From positions 2,604,001 through 2,668,000 of the forward strand of contig CBDBJR010000002.1 in NCBI GenBank assembly GCA_965206445.1: a stretch of DNA of 64,000 bases, read 5' to 3'. The position numbers and the translations under genes were made by a program. Position 1 is the stretch's first letter. Each line of letters starts with the position of its first letter. The notes beneath the pieces were generated by a model. That model made no database searches. It was given only the letters and a program-made list of their open reading frames with translations, and was not told the DNA's origin. Source of the DNA: CBDBJR01 sp965206445 (GTDB lineage: Bacteria; Pseudomonadota; Gammaproteobacteria; Arenicellales; Poriferihabitantaceae). Shown piece after piece: positions 1 through 9,206 of the stretch.

Positions 1-25
1 TGTCAAATGAAGGAGAGAACCAACA

Positions 26-823
26 ATGAAATGGGCACGTATAGTCCCAGCTGTCTACATCATTTTTTTGATGCTGCCGATCTACTGGCTATTGAGCATG
101 TCCTTCCGCACCACAAACGAAATTCTGGGCGGGTTCTCTCTGTTCCCAAGGAATATTACGTTTGAAAATTATAAAACCATCTTCACCGATCCAACCTGGT
201 ACTGGGGTTATTTCAATTCGTTAATTTACGTCTCCATCAACACGGTTTTTTCGGTGGCAATGGCACTGCCCGCTGCTTACGCCTTTTCACGCTACCGCTT
301 TTTAGGTGACCGGCACTTGTTTTTCTGGTTGTTGAGCAATCGCATGGCACCGCCGGCAGTATTTGCATTGCCGTTTTTTCAACTCTACTCATCGGTCGGA
401 CTGTTTGATACACATATCGCCGTAGCATGTGCGCATTTTTTGTTTAACGTACCCCTTGCAGTCTGGATACTGGAGGGTTTTATATCCGGCATACCCAAAG
501 AACTTGATGAAATGTCATTCATTGACGGCTACTCGTTTCCGCGTTTTTTCGTCAAAATATTATTGCCTGTAATCGTTTCGGGAGTCGGAGTTGCTGCATT
601 TTTTTGCTTCATGTTTTCATGGGTTGAGCTGCTATTGGCAAAAACGCTTACGGCGGTGGAGGCAAAACCTATTGCAGCTACGATGACACGTACGGCAAGC
701 ACCTCGGGCTACGAGCTCGGGTTGTTGGCAGCAGCAGGCTCGCTGACACTGGTGCCAGGGGCGATGGTCATCTGGTTTGTGCGCGATTACATCGCCAAAG
801 GATTTTCGATGGGCAGGGTCTGA
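26..823 (+). CDS. glpQ: Glycerol-type ABC importer permease (MalG-like)
   Basis: An inner-membrane permease of 265 aa with about six hydrophobic segments. The cytoplasmic EAA coupling loop lies at about residues 159-182 (ELDEMSFIDGYSFPRFF), which marks the MalG-type half of a binding-protein-dependent carbohydrate importer. An AAGGAG ribosome site sits 8 nt before the ATG. A TGA at 8-10 may be the end of the partner permease gene. The next two genes encode a DUF2160 protein and glycerol kinase, the arrangement known from the rhizobial glpSTPQV glycerol transporter, so glycerol is the inferred substrate. The name glpQ follows the rhizobial transporter, not the phosphodiesterase. The ATPases, partner permease and binding protein would lie upstream of the window. 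Confidence 0.82.
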   Translation: MKWARIVPAVYIIFLMLPIYWLLSMSFRTTNEILGGFSLFPRNITFENYKTIFTDPTWYWGYFNSLIYVSINTVFSVAMALPAAYAFSRYRFLGDRHLFFWLLSNRMAPPAVFALPFFQLYSSVGLFDTHIAVACAHFLFNVPLAVWILEGFISGIPKELDEMSFIDGYSFPRFFVKILLPVIVSGVGVAAFFCFMFSWVELLLAKTLTAVEAKPIAATMTRTASTSGYELGLLAAAGSLTLVPGAMVIWFVRDYIAKGFSMGRV

Positions 824-832
824 GAGCATACG

Positions 833-1108
833 ATGAGCTGGATGGCCTGGACATGGCAAACAGCGGTGTTCTTTATTATCATCGCGGCGCTGCTTATAGC
901 AATGACAGTATGGGAATCCCTATCCCCAGGCGGCGGTGCACGAAAAGGAATTTTTCGACTGTATACGACGCGCGGTGATCGATTATTTATCTCACTTCTC
1001 GGCAGTGCGTATATTCACATGATCTGGATCGCTTTCGTTTCGGCGCATATCACCTGGGCGATGCTCATCAGCCTGGCGTGGGCGTATTTTGTATTTCGTC
1101 GCGTTTAG
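833..1108 (+). CDS. DUF2160 small membrane protein of glycerol transporter
   Basis: A 91-aa very hydrophobic protein with two or three membrane segments (about 11-27 and 52-88) and several Trp residues. It begins 9 nt after the permease stop, so it is in the same operon. DUF2160 proteins are found between the glycerol ABC permease and the glycerol-binding protein or kinase in other proteobacteria. Their role is not established; an accessory membrane subunit is the usual guess. Family assignment rests on size, hydrophobicity and position. Confidence 0.75.
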   Translation: MSWMAWTWQTAVFFIIIAALLIAMTVWESLSPGGGARKGIFRLYTTRGDRLFISLLGSAYIHMIWIAFVSAHITWAMLISLAWAYFVFRRV

Positions 1109-1147
1109 CCGCAGGATGACATGACATTCACAGCATAGATTATATTA

Positions 1148-2635
1148 ATGAGCGAGCCTTACATATTGGTATTGGATCAGGGCACTACCAGCTCCCGCGC
1201 GATTTTGTTTGACCGTGATGGTATTACTCGATACACCGCACAGAAAGAACTGACTCAACACTACCCGGCGGACGGCTGGGTTGAACACGACGCGGATGAA
1301 ATCGTTGCGGGCGCGCTTGCAGTATGCGGCGAAGCGATTGTTCATGCCGACCGCAACGATTTGCAAATTGCCGCACTCGGTATCACCAACCAGCGTGAGA
1401 CGACGGTGGTGTGGGAGCGGCAAAGCGGCAAACCGCTCCATCGTGCCATCGTGTGGCAGGATCGGCGCACCACTGATGTGTGTGAAGCCCTGCGCGAGCT
1501 GGGCATTGAGCCTGAAGTCAACTCGCGCAGCGGGCTGCTGATTGATCCGTATTTTTCAGCCACCAAAATTGCCTGGATCCTTGACCATGTAGCAGGCGCA
1601 CGGCAGCGTGCCGAACGTGGTGAGCTCGCTTTTGGCACCACCGATTGTTATCTGTTGTGGCGCCTCACCGGTGGACGGGTGCACGCGACCGATGCGACCA
1701 ACGCTTCGCGCACCCTGCTGTTCAACATCCACACCGGGCAGTGGGATGATGTGCTGCTCAGACACTTTAACGTGCCGCGCGAGATGTTGCCGGAAGTCAA
1801 AGATTGTGCCGCCGACTACGGCAATGTGTCTTTACCGGGTGCCATATTGCCGCTGTGCGGAGTCGCAGGTGACCAGCAAGCGGCGGCAATCGGGCAAGCA
1901 TGTTTCCACCCGGGTATGGTCAAGAGCACTTACGGCACCGGCTGTTTCGTGCTGATGCACACCGGCGAGCAGCAAGTGCAATCGAAAAATCGCCTGCTCA
2001 CCACCATCGCCTGGCGTCTCGACGGCAACACACGTTACGCGCTGGAAGGCTCCATATTCAACGCCGGCTCCACGGTGCAATGGTTGCGCGATGGCCTGGG
2101 GTTGCTTGAATCCGCCGAAGACAGTGAGCGCATGGCGCAACAACGCGATTCAAACAACGGTGTGTATCTGGTGCCGGCATTCACCGGACTTGGGGCGCCG
2201 CACTGGGATGCGCGCGCGCGCGGCGGCATTTTTGGATTGACCCGCGATACTACGGCGGCCGACTTTGCACGCGCCGCATTGGAATCCGTGTGCTATCAGA
2301 CCTTTGATCTTCTCGAAGCGATGAGCGACGATGCCGGAAAGCCAAACGCGATACGCGTAGACGGTGGCATGTGCGTGAATAACTGGCTGATGCAGTTTCT
2401 GGCGGACATTGTGCAACTGCCGGTGGAGCGCCCACAAATTGTCGAGACCACTGCGCTCGGTGCGGCCTTCCTTGCGGGGTTGCAGTGTGGCGTGTATGCC
2501 GGGCTTGACGACCTGAGTCAACGTTATGCGTTGCAACGGCGGTTTACTCCGGCGATGGATGAGCAACAACGCGCAGCTCTGTGCGCGGCATGGAGACGCT
2601 CGGTGCAACGGATACGGAGCGAGCAGAGAAATTAG
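1148..2635 (+). CDS. glpK: Glycerol kinase
   Basis: Phosphorylates glycerol with ATP to sn-glycerol 3-phosphate, trapping the imported substrate in the cytoplasm. At 495 aa it is close to the usual 500. The FGGY-family N-terminus (LVLDQGTTSSRAILFD) binds phosphate, the GITNQRET stretch is typical of glycerol kinases, AGDQQAA near residue 243 holds the catalytic Asp, and GGMCVNNWLMQ near residue 400 is the second FGGY signature. It lies 39 nt after the DUF2160 gene on the same strand, so transporter and kinase form one unit. No glycerol 3-phosphate dehydrogenase gene is in view. Confidence 0.95.
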   Translation: MSEPYILVLDQGTTSSRAILFDRDGITRYTAQKELTQHYPADGWVEHDADEIVAGALAVCGEAIVHADRNDLQIAALGITNQRETTVVWERQSGKPLHRAIVWQDRRTTDVCEALRELGIEPEVNSRSGLLIDPYFSATKIAWILDHVAGARQRAERGELAFGTTDCYLLWRLTGGRVHATDATNASRTLLFNIHTGQWDDVLLRHFNVPREMLPEVKDCAADYGNVSLPGAILPLCGVAGDQQAAAIGQACFHPGMVKSTYGTGCFVLMHTGEQQVQSKNRLLTTIAWRLDGNTRYALEGSIFNAGSTVQWLRDGLGLLESAEDSERMAQQRDSNNGVYLVPAFTGLGAPHWDARARGGIFGLTRDTTAADFARAALESVCYQTFDLLEAMSDDAGKPNAIRVDGGMCVNNWLMQFLADIVQLPVERPQIVETTALGAAFLAGLQCGVYAGLDDLSQRYALQRRFTPAMDEQQRAALCAAWRRSVQRIRSEQRN

Positions 2636-2709
2636 ACCTACCGGTGTACGCCGACCGCCAGCACCGAAACGACTGATTCACCGAAGCGTAACCCGCCCCC
2701 CTGGCAAGC

Positions 2710-2726
2710 GCCGGCACGAGGCCGGC
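2710..2726. terminator. Hairpin between convergent genes
   Basis: A GCCGGC / GCCGGC 6-bp stem with a 5-nt loop lies between the ends of glpK (rightward) and the 2-hydroxyacid dehydrogenase (leftward). It could end transcription from both sides, but no T-run follows it, so the call is weak. Confidence 0.3.
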
Positions 2727-2803
2727 GGCAATCCGTATCGGTAGCGCTTCGCACCGCACCCGAAACCACAAACGCGGCGCCGTCAAACCCGCCAGCCATG
2801 CGA

Positions 2804-3775
2804 TCAGGAATGCCGGTTCTGCGGTTGGTTGACCGGCGTAAGCGGGGCATCGCCGTACAAAACAGCGGTAACATTGTCCGCCACCAGTTCCGCCATACGC
2901 CGCCGGGTATGTATGGTTGCGCTACCTTGATGCGACGACAAAACCACGTTATCCATCGCCAGCAGCGTGTCCGGCACATTGGGCTCATTGGCAAATACAT
3001 CCAGCGCAGCGCCTTTGATAACCCCGTTTTGCAAAGCGGTAATCAACGCATCCTGGTCCACCAGCGCGCCACGTGCGACATTAATCAAGTAGCCATCGGC
3101 ACCCAACGCGCTCAATACTTCCGCATTCACCATGTTGCGCGTTTGCGCGGTTGCCGGCATGCAAACGCAGAGAATATCGCAGCCCGCCGCCAGCGTGGAC
3201 GGACTGTCAGCCCATTGATGCGGCACATCCGACTTGACCTTTGTCGCGTGATAGGAGACGGCCATATCAAACGCCAGTGCCCGCCGCACGATGGCGCTAC
3301 CTATGCGCCCCATGCCCAACATACCGAGACGCTTGCCGGTCAGTCGATCGGTAAGCGCAAAGTCGCCGTGCTTTTTCCATTCACCGTTGCGCACATAGCG
3401 ATCCACTTGCGGAAGTTGACGCATCAGCGCCAGCATCAACGCCAGTGCCAAATCGGCAACATCATCATTCAACACATCCGGCGTATTGCTCACCCATGCA
3501 CCGCGTTCTGCAGCTGCCGCAGTGTCGATACCGTCGTAACCGACACCATAGCATCCGATGATCTGTAGATTCGGCATTTGATCCATCATGGCCGCATCCG
3601 CCTTCGTGTTGCCGGCGGTGATCAGCGCGCTGATATTCTGGCCGTGGTCGGCGAGAAATTTCGCACTTGCATCGCCGCCTGAAGAAAACTGGTGCAAGGT
3701 GAACGATGCCGACAAACGCGCGCACACGTCTGCCGGTAAAATACCCCCAATGAGAACAATTTCTGCACTGCTCAT
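2804..3775 (-). CDS. D-2-hydroxyacid dehydrogenase (glyoxylate/hydroxypyruvate reductase type)
   Basis: A cytoplasmic NAD(P)-dependent oxidoreductase of 323 aa. The Rossmann motif GMGRIG is at residues 154-159, and the family catalytic triad is visible as R235 (NVARG), E264 (FANEP) and H282 (SSHQG). The closest recalled relatives reduce glyoxylate or hydroxypyruvate; the exact substrate cannot be read from sequence. It overlaps the upstream 3-hydroxyisobutyrate-dehydrogenase-like gene by 4 nt (ATGA), so the two are translationally coupled. A likely shared task is handling C2/C3 products such as tartronate semialdehyde, glycolaldehyde-derived acids or hydroxypyruvate from the neighbouring sugar-acid genes. 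Confidence 0.85.
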   Translation of the reverse strand: MSSAEIVLIGGILPADVCARLSASFTLHQFSSGGDASAKFLADHGQNISALITAGNTKADAAMMDQMPNLQIIGCYGVGYDGIDTAAAAERGAWVSNTPDVLNDDVADLALALMLALMRQLPQVDRYVRNGEWKKHGDFALTDRLTGKRLGMLGMGRIGSAIVRRALAFDMAVSYHATKVKSDVPHQWADSPSTLAAGCDILCVCMPATAQTRNMVNAEVLSALGADGYLINVARGALVDQDALITALQNGVIKGAALDVFANEPNVPDTLLAMDNVVLSSHQGSATIHTRRRMAELVADNVTAVLYGDAPLTPVNQPQNRHS

Positions 3776-4662
3776 GTTACTACCCCCTCTTTCAAGAATT
3801 GGTAAAGCGCACTGTGGTCGACCTCGCCAAAGCCGGCGGCTATCATCTGTACAAACATCCCGGTCGCGGTGGTTGTTATTGGAATTTCGACTCCGCAGTT
3901 TGCCGCTTCCTGTGCGGCGTTTTGCAAATCGCGGAGTTGGTATTTAGCCGGGCCGCCGGGAGTGAAATCACCCTTCAACATGCGCTCGCCGTGCTGGCGC
4001 AGCACCAGGGAATCAGCGAAACCGCCCATCAACGCGTCACGCACCGCAACCCCGTTTGCCCCGCCGGCCTGCGCCAGAATCAGCGCCTCGGCGACCACTG
4101 CGATCGTGGCACCGACAATCGCCTGATTCGCCAGTTTCGCCAGTTGTCCGCAACCGACTGCGCCGATGTATTTGGGAACACCGATAACGCGCAACAATGG
4201 TTGGGCGCGGGCAAATGTTTCCGCGTCGCCACCGCACATGATGACCAGCCTGCCCTCTTTCGCGCCTTTTTCCCCGCCAGAGACCGGAGCGTCCAAATAC
4301 GCCGCGCCGACTTGCGCGCATTGCCGCGCCAGATCGCGTGCGGTTTGTGGTGTAAGGGTGCTGGACACAATGATGCAGGCGCCTTCGGCGAGGCTGCTGC
4401 AGGCACCTTGTTCACCAAACAAAACCGAATCGACCGCAGTGCCGTCGCTGACCATCACCACGATAAACTCTGAGCCATCCGCTGCGGCCGCCGGAGATGC
4501 GGCAATGACCGCACCATCCGCCGCCAGCGGGCGTGATTTTTCCGGCGTACGATTCCAGACAGACAACGGATAACCGGCCACCAATAGATTGTGTGCCATT
4601 GGCAGGCCCATGATGCCGGTGCCTAACAAAGCGACCCGCGGCATCGGTTGTTTTTCATTCAT
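3772..4662 (-). CDS. 3-hydroxyisobutyrate dehydrogenase family reductase (GarR-like)
   Basis: A 296-aa beta-hydroxyacid dehydrogenase. The dinucleotide motif GTGIMGLPMAHNL begins at residue 14, the substrate loop DAPVSGGEKGA is near 124-134, and the catalytic Lys is K176 in GQLAKLANQ. Family members include tartronate semialdehyde reductase (GarR/GlxR) and 3-hydroxyisobutyrate dehydrogenase; sequence alone does not separate them here. Coupling to a hydroxypyruvate-reductase-like gene and proximity to sugar-acid dehydratases favour a tartronate semialdehyde or similar role. It is divergent from the IlvD/Edd dehydratase at 4860, and the 197-nt gap between them should hold both promoters. Confidence 0.82.
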   Translation of the reverse strand: MNEKQPMPRVALLGTGIMGLPMAHNLLVAGYPLSVWNRTPEKSRPLAADGAVIAASPAAAADGSEFIVVMVSDGTAVDSVLFGEQGACSSLAEGACIIVSSTLTPQTARDLARQCAQVGAAYLDAPVSGGEKGAKEGRLVIMCGGDAETFARAQPLLRVIGVPKYIGAVGCGQLAKLANQAIVGATIAVVAEALILAQAGGANGVAVRDALMGGFADSLVLRQHGERMLKGDFTPGGPAKYQLRDLQNAAQEAANCGVEIPITTTATGMFVQMIAAGFGEVDHSALYQFLKEGVVT

Positions 4663-4859
4663 GGATTGACTCCCGATCTTGCAGACTGGTGCAAAGCGAT
4701 GCTACTACATATCCAACAAGAAGTGTTATCATTGCATCTGCATTGGGCTATCAAACAATCTCAACCTGCCATGACCGGCCGGCATCTGGCGGAAAAAATC
4801 AGCGACGCAGAAAGCATTGACGGAAGCATGGCTGGGTGGCAACACCGGGCTGAATAAGC

Positions 4860-6635
4860 ATGAAAAAACTTCGTAGCAGAGAATGGTTCGACAATGCCGT
4901 CGACCCGGGCATGACCGCGCTTTATCTGGAACGCCAACTTAACTTTGGACTGACCAGAGAAGAGTTGCAATCCGGCAGACCTGTCATCGGCATCTCCCAG
5001 ACTGGCAGCGACATCGCACCTTGTAACCGCATACATCTGGCGCTGGTGCAGCGGGTCAAAGAAGGCGTGCGCGCCGGCGGCGGTCTGCCGCTGGAGTTTC
5101 CAGTGCATCCTATTCAGGAAACGTTGCGTCGTCCGACTGCCGCGCTGGATCGCAATCTTGCCTACCTCGGTTTGGTGGAAATTTTGCACGGTTACCCGCT
5201 GGATGGCGTGGTGCTGACTACCGGTTGCGATAAAACCACACCAGCCGCCCTGATGGCCGCGGCCACCGCAGATTTGCCAGCCATCGTTCTTTCCGGTGGG
5301 CCCATGCTGGATGGCTGGTACAACGGGGAACGAGCGGGTTCCGGTATGGTGATCTGGCACGGGCGGCAGTTGCGTGCCGCCGGCAAAATTAACGATGAGG
5401 AGTTTATGGAGATGGCCGCCGCCTCCGCCCCTTCCGCCGGGCACTGCAACACCATGGGCACTGCGCTGACGATGAACTCGCTGGCCGAAGCGCTGGGCAT
5501 GTCGCTGCCGGGCTGCGCCGCCATACCCGCACCGTTGCGTGAACGCGCGCAAATGGCTTTTTTTACCGGCCAACGTGCGGTCGCCATGGTGCGCGAGGAT
5601 TTGCGCCCATCTAAAATCTTGACGCGCAAAGCCGTGGAAAATGCCATCGTCGTCAACAGTGCCATCGGCGGGTCAACGAATGCACCGATTCACATCACGG
5701 CGATTGCGCGCCATGCCGGTCTGGAGCTGCCGATTGATGAGTGGCAGCGCATCGGCTTGCCCATTCCGTTGCTGGTGAATTGCCAACCGGCCGGCGAATA
5801 TTTAGGCGAGAGCTATCATCGCGCCGGCGGCGTGCCGGCGGTATGTGCGGAGCTGCTGACGGCAAAAAAACTGCATGGAAATGTCCTCACCGTGACCGGG
5901 AAAACCCTCGCCCAGAACCTCAAACAATATTTTTCGAGCGTCGGCAAAGTCGATCGACGGGTGATCTTCCCGTTCAAAAAACCACTCAAGAAACGCGCCG
6001 GATTCATCGTCTTGCGCGGTAATTTATTTGACTCGGCGATCATGAAAACCTCGGTCATCAGCGAGGAGTTTACGCAACGACATCTTCGCAAACACGGACG
6101 CCCCAACATCCTGGAAGGCCGCGTCGTTGTGTTTGAAGGGTCGGAAGATTATCGCCGGCGGATTGACGATCCCGCACTTAAAATCGACGCCGAAACCATT
6201 CTGGTGGTGCGTGGCGTCGGTGTTTCAGGCTGGCCCGGTGCTGCTGAGGTTGTGAACATGGAGCCGCCGGCAAAATTGATCAAACGCGGCATTACATCGC
6301 TGCCTTGCATTGGCGACGGTCGTCAATCCGGCACATCGGCCAGCCCTTCGATTTTAAATGCCACACCGGAGGCCGCCATTGGCGGCGGTTTGGCGCTCAT
6401 CAAAACCGGCGACCGGGTGCGCATAGATTTGACTAAAGGTACGGCCAATATGCTGATTGCCGATGACGAACTGGCAGGCCGCAAAAAAGCGTGGAACCCA
6501 CCCAGACTCGAAAACCAGACGCCATGGCAGGAACTGTTTCGCAGAGAAACAGGGCAACTGGAGACTGGCGCCTGCCTGGATTTTGCCGTGGCCAAACGCC
6601 GCGTCACGCGCAAAACCCCGCGCCACAATCACTAA
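4860..6635 (+). CDS. IlvD/Edd-family sugar-acid dehydratase
   Basis: A 591-aa iron-sulfur dehydratase that would remove water from a sugar acid to give a 2-keto-3-deoxy acid. Three cluster cysteines are visible: C55 (APCN), C123 (TTGCDKTTP) and C196 (SAGHCNTMG), the spacing seen in L-arabinonate and D-xylonate dehydratases. The length fits those sugar-acid enzymes better than anabolic IlvD, and no ilv genes are nearby. It is a single rightward gene facing the altronate-dehydratase-like gene, with the ends 30 nt apart. Likely substrates are pentonates, hexonates or deoxy-hexonates; the window does not decide between them. Confidence 0.85.
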   Translation: MKKLRSREWFDNAVDPGMTALYLERQLNFGLTREELQSGRPVIGISQTGSDIAPCNRIHLALVQRVKEGVRAGGGLPLEFPVHPIQETLRRPTAALDRNLAYLGLVEILHGYPLDGVVLTTGCDKTTPAALMAAATADLPAIVLSGGPMLDGWYNGERAGSGMVIWHGRQLRAAGKINDEEFMEMAAASAPSAGHCNTMGTALTMNSLAEALGMSLPGCAAIPAPLRERAQMAFFTGQRAVAMVREDLRPSKILTRKAVENAIVVNSAIGGSTNAPIHITAIARHAGLELPIDEWQRIGLPIPLLVNCQPAGEYLGESYHRAGGVPAVCAELLTAKKLHGNVLTVTGKTLAQNLKQYFSSVGKVDRRVIFPFKKPLKKRAGFIVLRGNLFDSAIMKTSVISEEFTQRHLRKHGRPNILEGRVVVFEGSEDYRRRIDDPALKIDAETILVVRGVGVSGWPGAAEVVNMEPPAKLIKRGITSLPCIGDGRQSGTSASPSILNATPEAAIGGGLALIKTGDRVRIDLTKGTANMLIADDELAGRKKAWNPPRLENQTPWQELFRRETGQLETGACLDFAVAKRRVTRKTPRHNH

Positions 6636-6665
6636 GCCGCTTACCTCTCCCGGTCGGGAATCAGG

Positions 6666-8183
6666 TTACATGATTGCGCCAACATGCCACGGCACAAATT
6701 CATAGTCACCCAGCCCCTGGGCTTCGCTCCATGTCTGCTCGCCGGAAGCCACGGTAATCAGTTTGCGGAATATTTCTTCACCAACCGATGACACCGATGC
6801 CTTGCCGTCCAGAATTGCGCCGGCATTAATGTCCATATCCTCCGGCATGCGGCGAAAAATTTCACTGTTACTGGAAATTTTCATGCACGGCGCCGGCTTG
6901 CTGCCAAAAGCGGAACCGCGCCCGGTTGTAAATGCGATAAGGTTACACCCGCCGGCGATTTCGCCGGTTACCGAGGCCGGATCGTACCCGGGCGTATCCA
7001 TCAAGACAAAACCTTTTTGCTTGACGCTTTCAGCGTAACGATATACGCCGTTGAGATTTGTAGTGCCGCCTTTGGCGACAGCGCCGAGTGATTTTTCCAA
7101 AATGGTTGTCAACCCCCCGCGCTTGTTTCCCGGGGTTGGGTTATTGTTCATCGTGCCCTTGTTCCTGGCACTGTAATCTTCCCACCATAAAATACGATCA
7201 ATCAGTTCCTGCGCAACTTGCGGCTTGCAGGCGCGCCTCGTGAGGAGGTGTTCGGCACCATAGACTTCAGGGGTTTCAGCAAGGACGGCAGTGCCGCCGT
7301 GTTGCACCAGAAGGTCGACCGCAGCACCCAGCGCCGGGTTGGCGGTGACACCCGACCAGCCATCGGAGCCGCCACATTGCAACCCCAGAGTCAGCCCCGC
7401 TACCGGACACAGCTCACGCCGTGCCTGATTGGCCAGCGGCAGCATTTCTTCGATGGCGCGAATACCCAGTTCAATGGTTTTACGCAAACCGCCGCAGCCC
7501 TGTATGTTCATGGTTTTGCGCACGGTGGCATCTTTTAATACCCCTTTCGCATAAAATTCAACTTGATTTACTTCGCAACCGAGCCCGACCATGAGCGCAC
7601 CGGCGATATTGGGGTGACGGGCGTACCCGCTCATCACCCGGCGCAGATTAGCGGCGCCTTCACCACTGCCGTCAATGCCGCAGCCGCCATCGTGAACAAA
7701 CGCGGTAACGCCGTCAATGTTAGGGAAGGCCGCGAGTTTGTCGCAGGTGAAATGCGCGGCAATCAGGCGAGCGGCGGTGGCGGAACAATTGACACTGGAA
7801 AGAACGCCGATAAAATTGCGTGTACCAATGCCGCCGTCGGCACGCCGATAGCCCATGAACATGGCGCGCTCCTTGTCGGGCACGAACGCTGTCGGATTTG
7901 TCTTGGTGCACATTTCATAATCGTGCTCGGTGCCGCGAAAACCAACGTTTTGAACGTGTACATGCGTGCCGACGGCGATGCTGTCGGTGGCTTCGCCAAT
8001 AAACTGGCCGTATTTTTTAACCGGCTGTCCGGCGGAAATCGAGGCGATGGAGATTTTATGTCCTTTAGGAATATGGTCGACAACCTGCACGCCTTCGATG
8101 TTTTCTTTACGTTGCAAATTACGCGCTGCAATCGCGATATTATCGCTGTCGTTCAGTACGATTATGGATTTATTTTCAAACAT
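6666..8183 (-). CDS. Altronate/galactarate dehydratase family protein (UxaA-like)
   Basis: A 505-aa single-chain UxaA-family dehydratase. An N-terminal SAF domain covers about residues 1-80 (IPKGHKISIASI) and the catalytic part starts at about 108 with GYRRADGGIGTRN. Cysteines in VNCSATA, HDGGCG and GLGCEVNQ are probable metal ligands. The family dehydrates altronate, galactarate, or, as in Campylobacter fucose use, L-fuconate-type acids. Here it is the last gene after an SDR and a FAH-family hydrolase, matching the non-phosphorylative fuconate pathway, so a deoxy-hexonate or L-galactonate substrate is inferred. A second, unrelated dehydratase (IlvD/Edd) faces it. Confidence 0.82.
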   Translation of the reverse strand: MFENKSIIVLNDSDNIAIAARNLQRKENIEGVQVVDHIPKGHKISIASISAGQPVKKYGQFIGEATDSIAVGTHVHVQNVGFRGTEHDYEMCTKTNPTAFVPDKERAMFMGYRRADGGIGTRNFIGVLSSVNCSATAARLIAAHFTCDKLAAFPNIDGVTAFVHDGGCGIDGSGEGAANLRRVMSGYARHPNIAGALMVGLGCEVNQVEFYAKGVLKDATVRKTMNIQGCGGLRKTIELGIRAIEEMLPLANQARRELCPVAGLTLGLQCGGSDGWSGVTANPALGAAVDLLVQHGGTAVLAETPEVYGAEHLLTRRACKPQVAQELIDRILWWEDYSARNKGTMNNNPTPGNKRGGLTTILEKSLGAVAKGGTTNLNGVYRYAESVKQKGFVLMDTPGYDPASVTGEIAGGCNLIAFTTGRGSAFGSKPAPCMKISSNSEIFRRMPEDMDINAGAILDGKASVSSVGEEIFRKLITVASGEQTWSEAQGLGDYEFVPWHVGAIM

Positions 8184-8291
8184 AACAGATGCCCCTCATG
8201 ATGTAGTAGCCGGATTCGATTTGTTCGATAATGGCCATGGCGGTCGGCGTAAAACCAAATATTGCGATGGTGTTTCCGGGCTCGCTTTTTT

Positions 8292-9143
8292 CTATCGGCT
8301 GCGCTCGGCGACCACCTGCTGGCGTTGTTCGCCCAACCCGTCGATGCCGAGCGCCACCCCCTGCCCCGCGCGCAAATACACCGGCGGCTTTCTCCCCAGA
8401 CCGACGCCTTGCGGTGTTCCGGTCGAGATGATATCACCGGATTGTAAAGACATGAATTGACTCAAATATGAAATCACATAAGGCACATTGAATATCATGT
8501 CGGCGGTATTGCTATCCTGGCGCATTTCGCCATCCACGCTCAGCCACAACCGAAGATTATCGGGCGCTTTGATTTCATCCGGTGTTACCAGGTACGGGCC
8601 GGTCGGACCGAAGGTGTCACAGCTTTTTCCTTTAATCCATTGCCCATCTCGCTCCAACTGAAACGCGCGTTCGGAAATATCATGTATCACGCAGTAGCCC
8701 GCAATATGTGCAGGCGCGTCTTGTTCGTGCGTATATTTTGCCGGGCGCCCGATGACTACCCCCAATTCCACTTCCCAGTCCACTTTGCTTGCCCCTTTGG
8801 GAATAACGATATCGTCATTCGGGCCGCACATGGCACTGGTCGCTTTACCAAAAATTACCGGCTCGCGCGGCAACTCCGCCCCCGACTCAATGGCATGCTG
8901 CGCATAGTTCAAGCCGATGCAAATAAACTTGCCGGGACGGGCGATGCAGGATCCCAGGCGCGGTGACCCGGACGCTGCCGGAAAATTTGACACCTCCATG
9001 GTTGAAATTTCAGCCAGGTTTTCCGGCAAAAGCGCGTCACCGTGCCAATCATCAACCACCGATGACAGGTCACGAATCGTACCGGTTTCATCCAGCAGCC
9101 CCGGCTTTTCACAGCCAATTTCGCCAAAACGCAACAGTTTCAT
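8292..9143 (-). CDS. Fumarylacetoacetate hydrolase family protein (diketo-deoxy acid hydrolase)
   Basis: A 283-aa cytoplasmic hydrolase. I chose the ATG at 9143 because CGAGGA lies 7 nt before it and the protein then begins MKLLRFG, typical of the family. Metal ligands are probably E124 and E126 (VDWEVELG) and D155 (IHDISER); GTPQGVG near the C-terminus is conserved. Close family members split 2,4-diketo-3-deoxy-L-fuconate to pyruvate and L-lactate, and others act as ureidoglycolate lyases. Sitting 63 nt after a 2-keto-3-deoxy-fuconate-dehydrogenase-like SDR, it most likely performs the final C-C cleavage of that route. Confidence 0.85.
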   Translation of the reverse strand: MKLLRFGEIGCEKPGLLDETGTIRDLSSVVDDWHGDALLPENLAEISTMEVSNFPAASGSPRLGSCIARPGKFICIGLNYAQHAIESGAELPREPVIFGKATSAMCGPNDDIVIPKGASKVDWEVELGVVIGRPAKYTHEQDAPAHIAGYCVIHDISERAFQLERDGQWIKGKSCDTFGPTGPYLVTPDEIKAPDNLRLWLSVDGEMRQDSNTADMIFNVPYVISYLSQFMSLQSGDIISTGTPQGVGLGRKPPVYLRAGQGVALGIDGLGEQRQQVVAERSR

Positions 9144-9206
9144 AATGCAGTCCTCGGTCGATTGTATTGTTACCAATATAAGTTCACGGATCAGACGCTT
9201 ACGTGA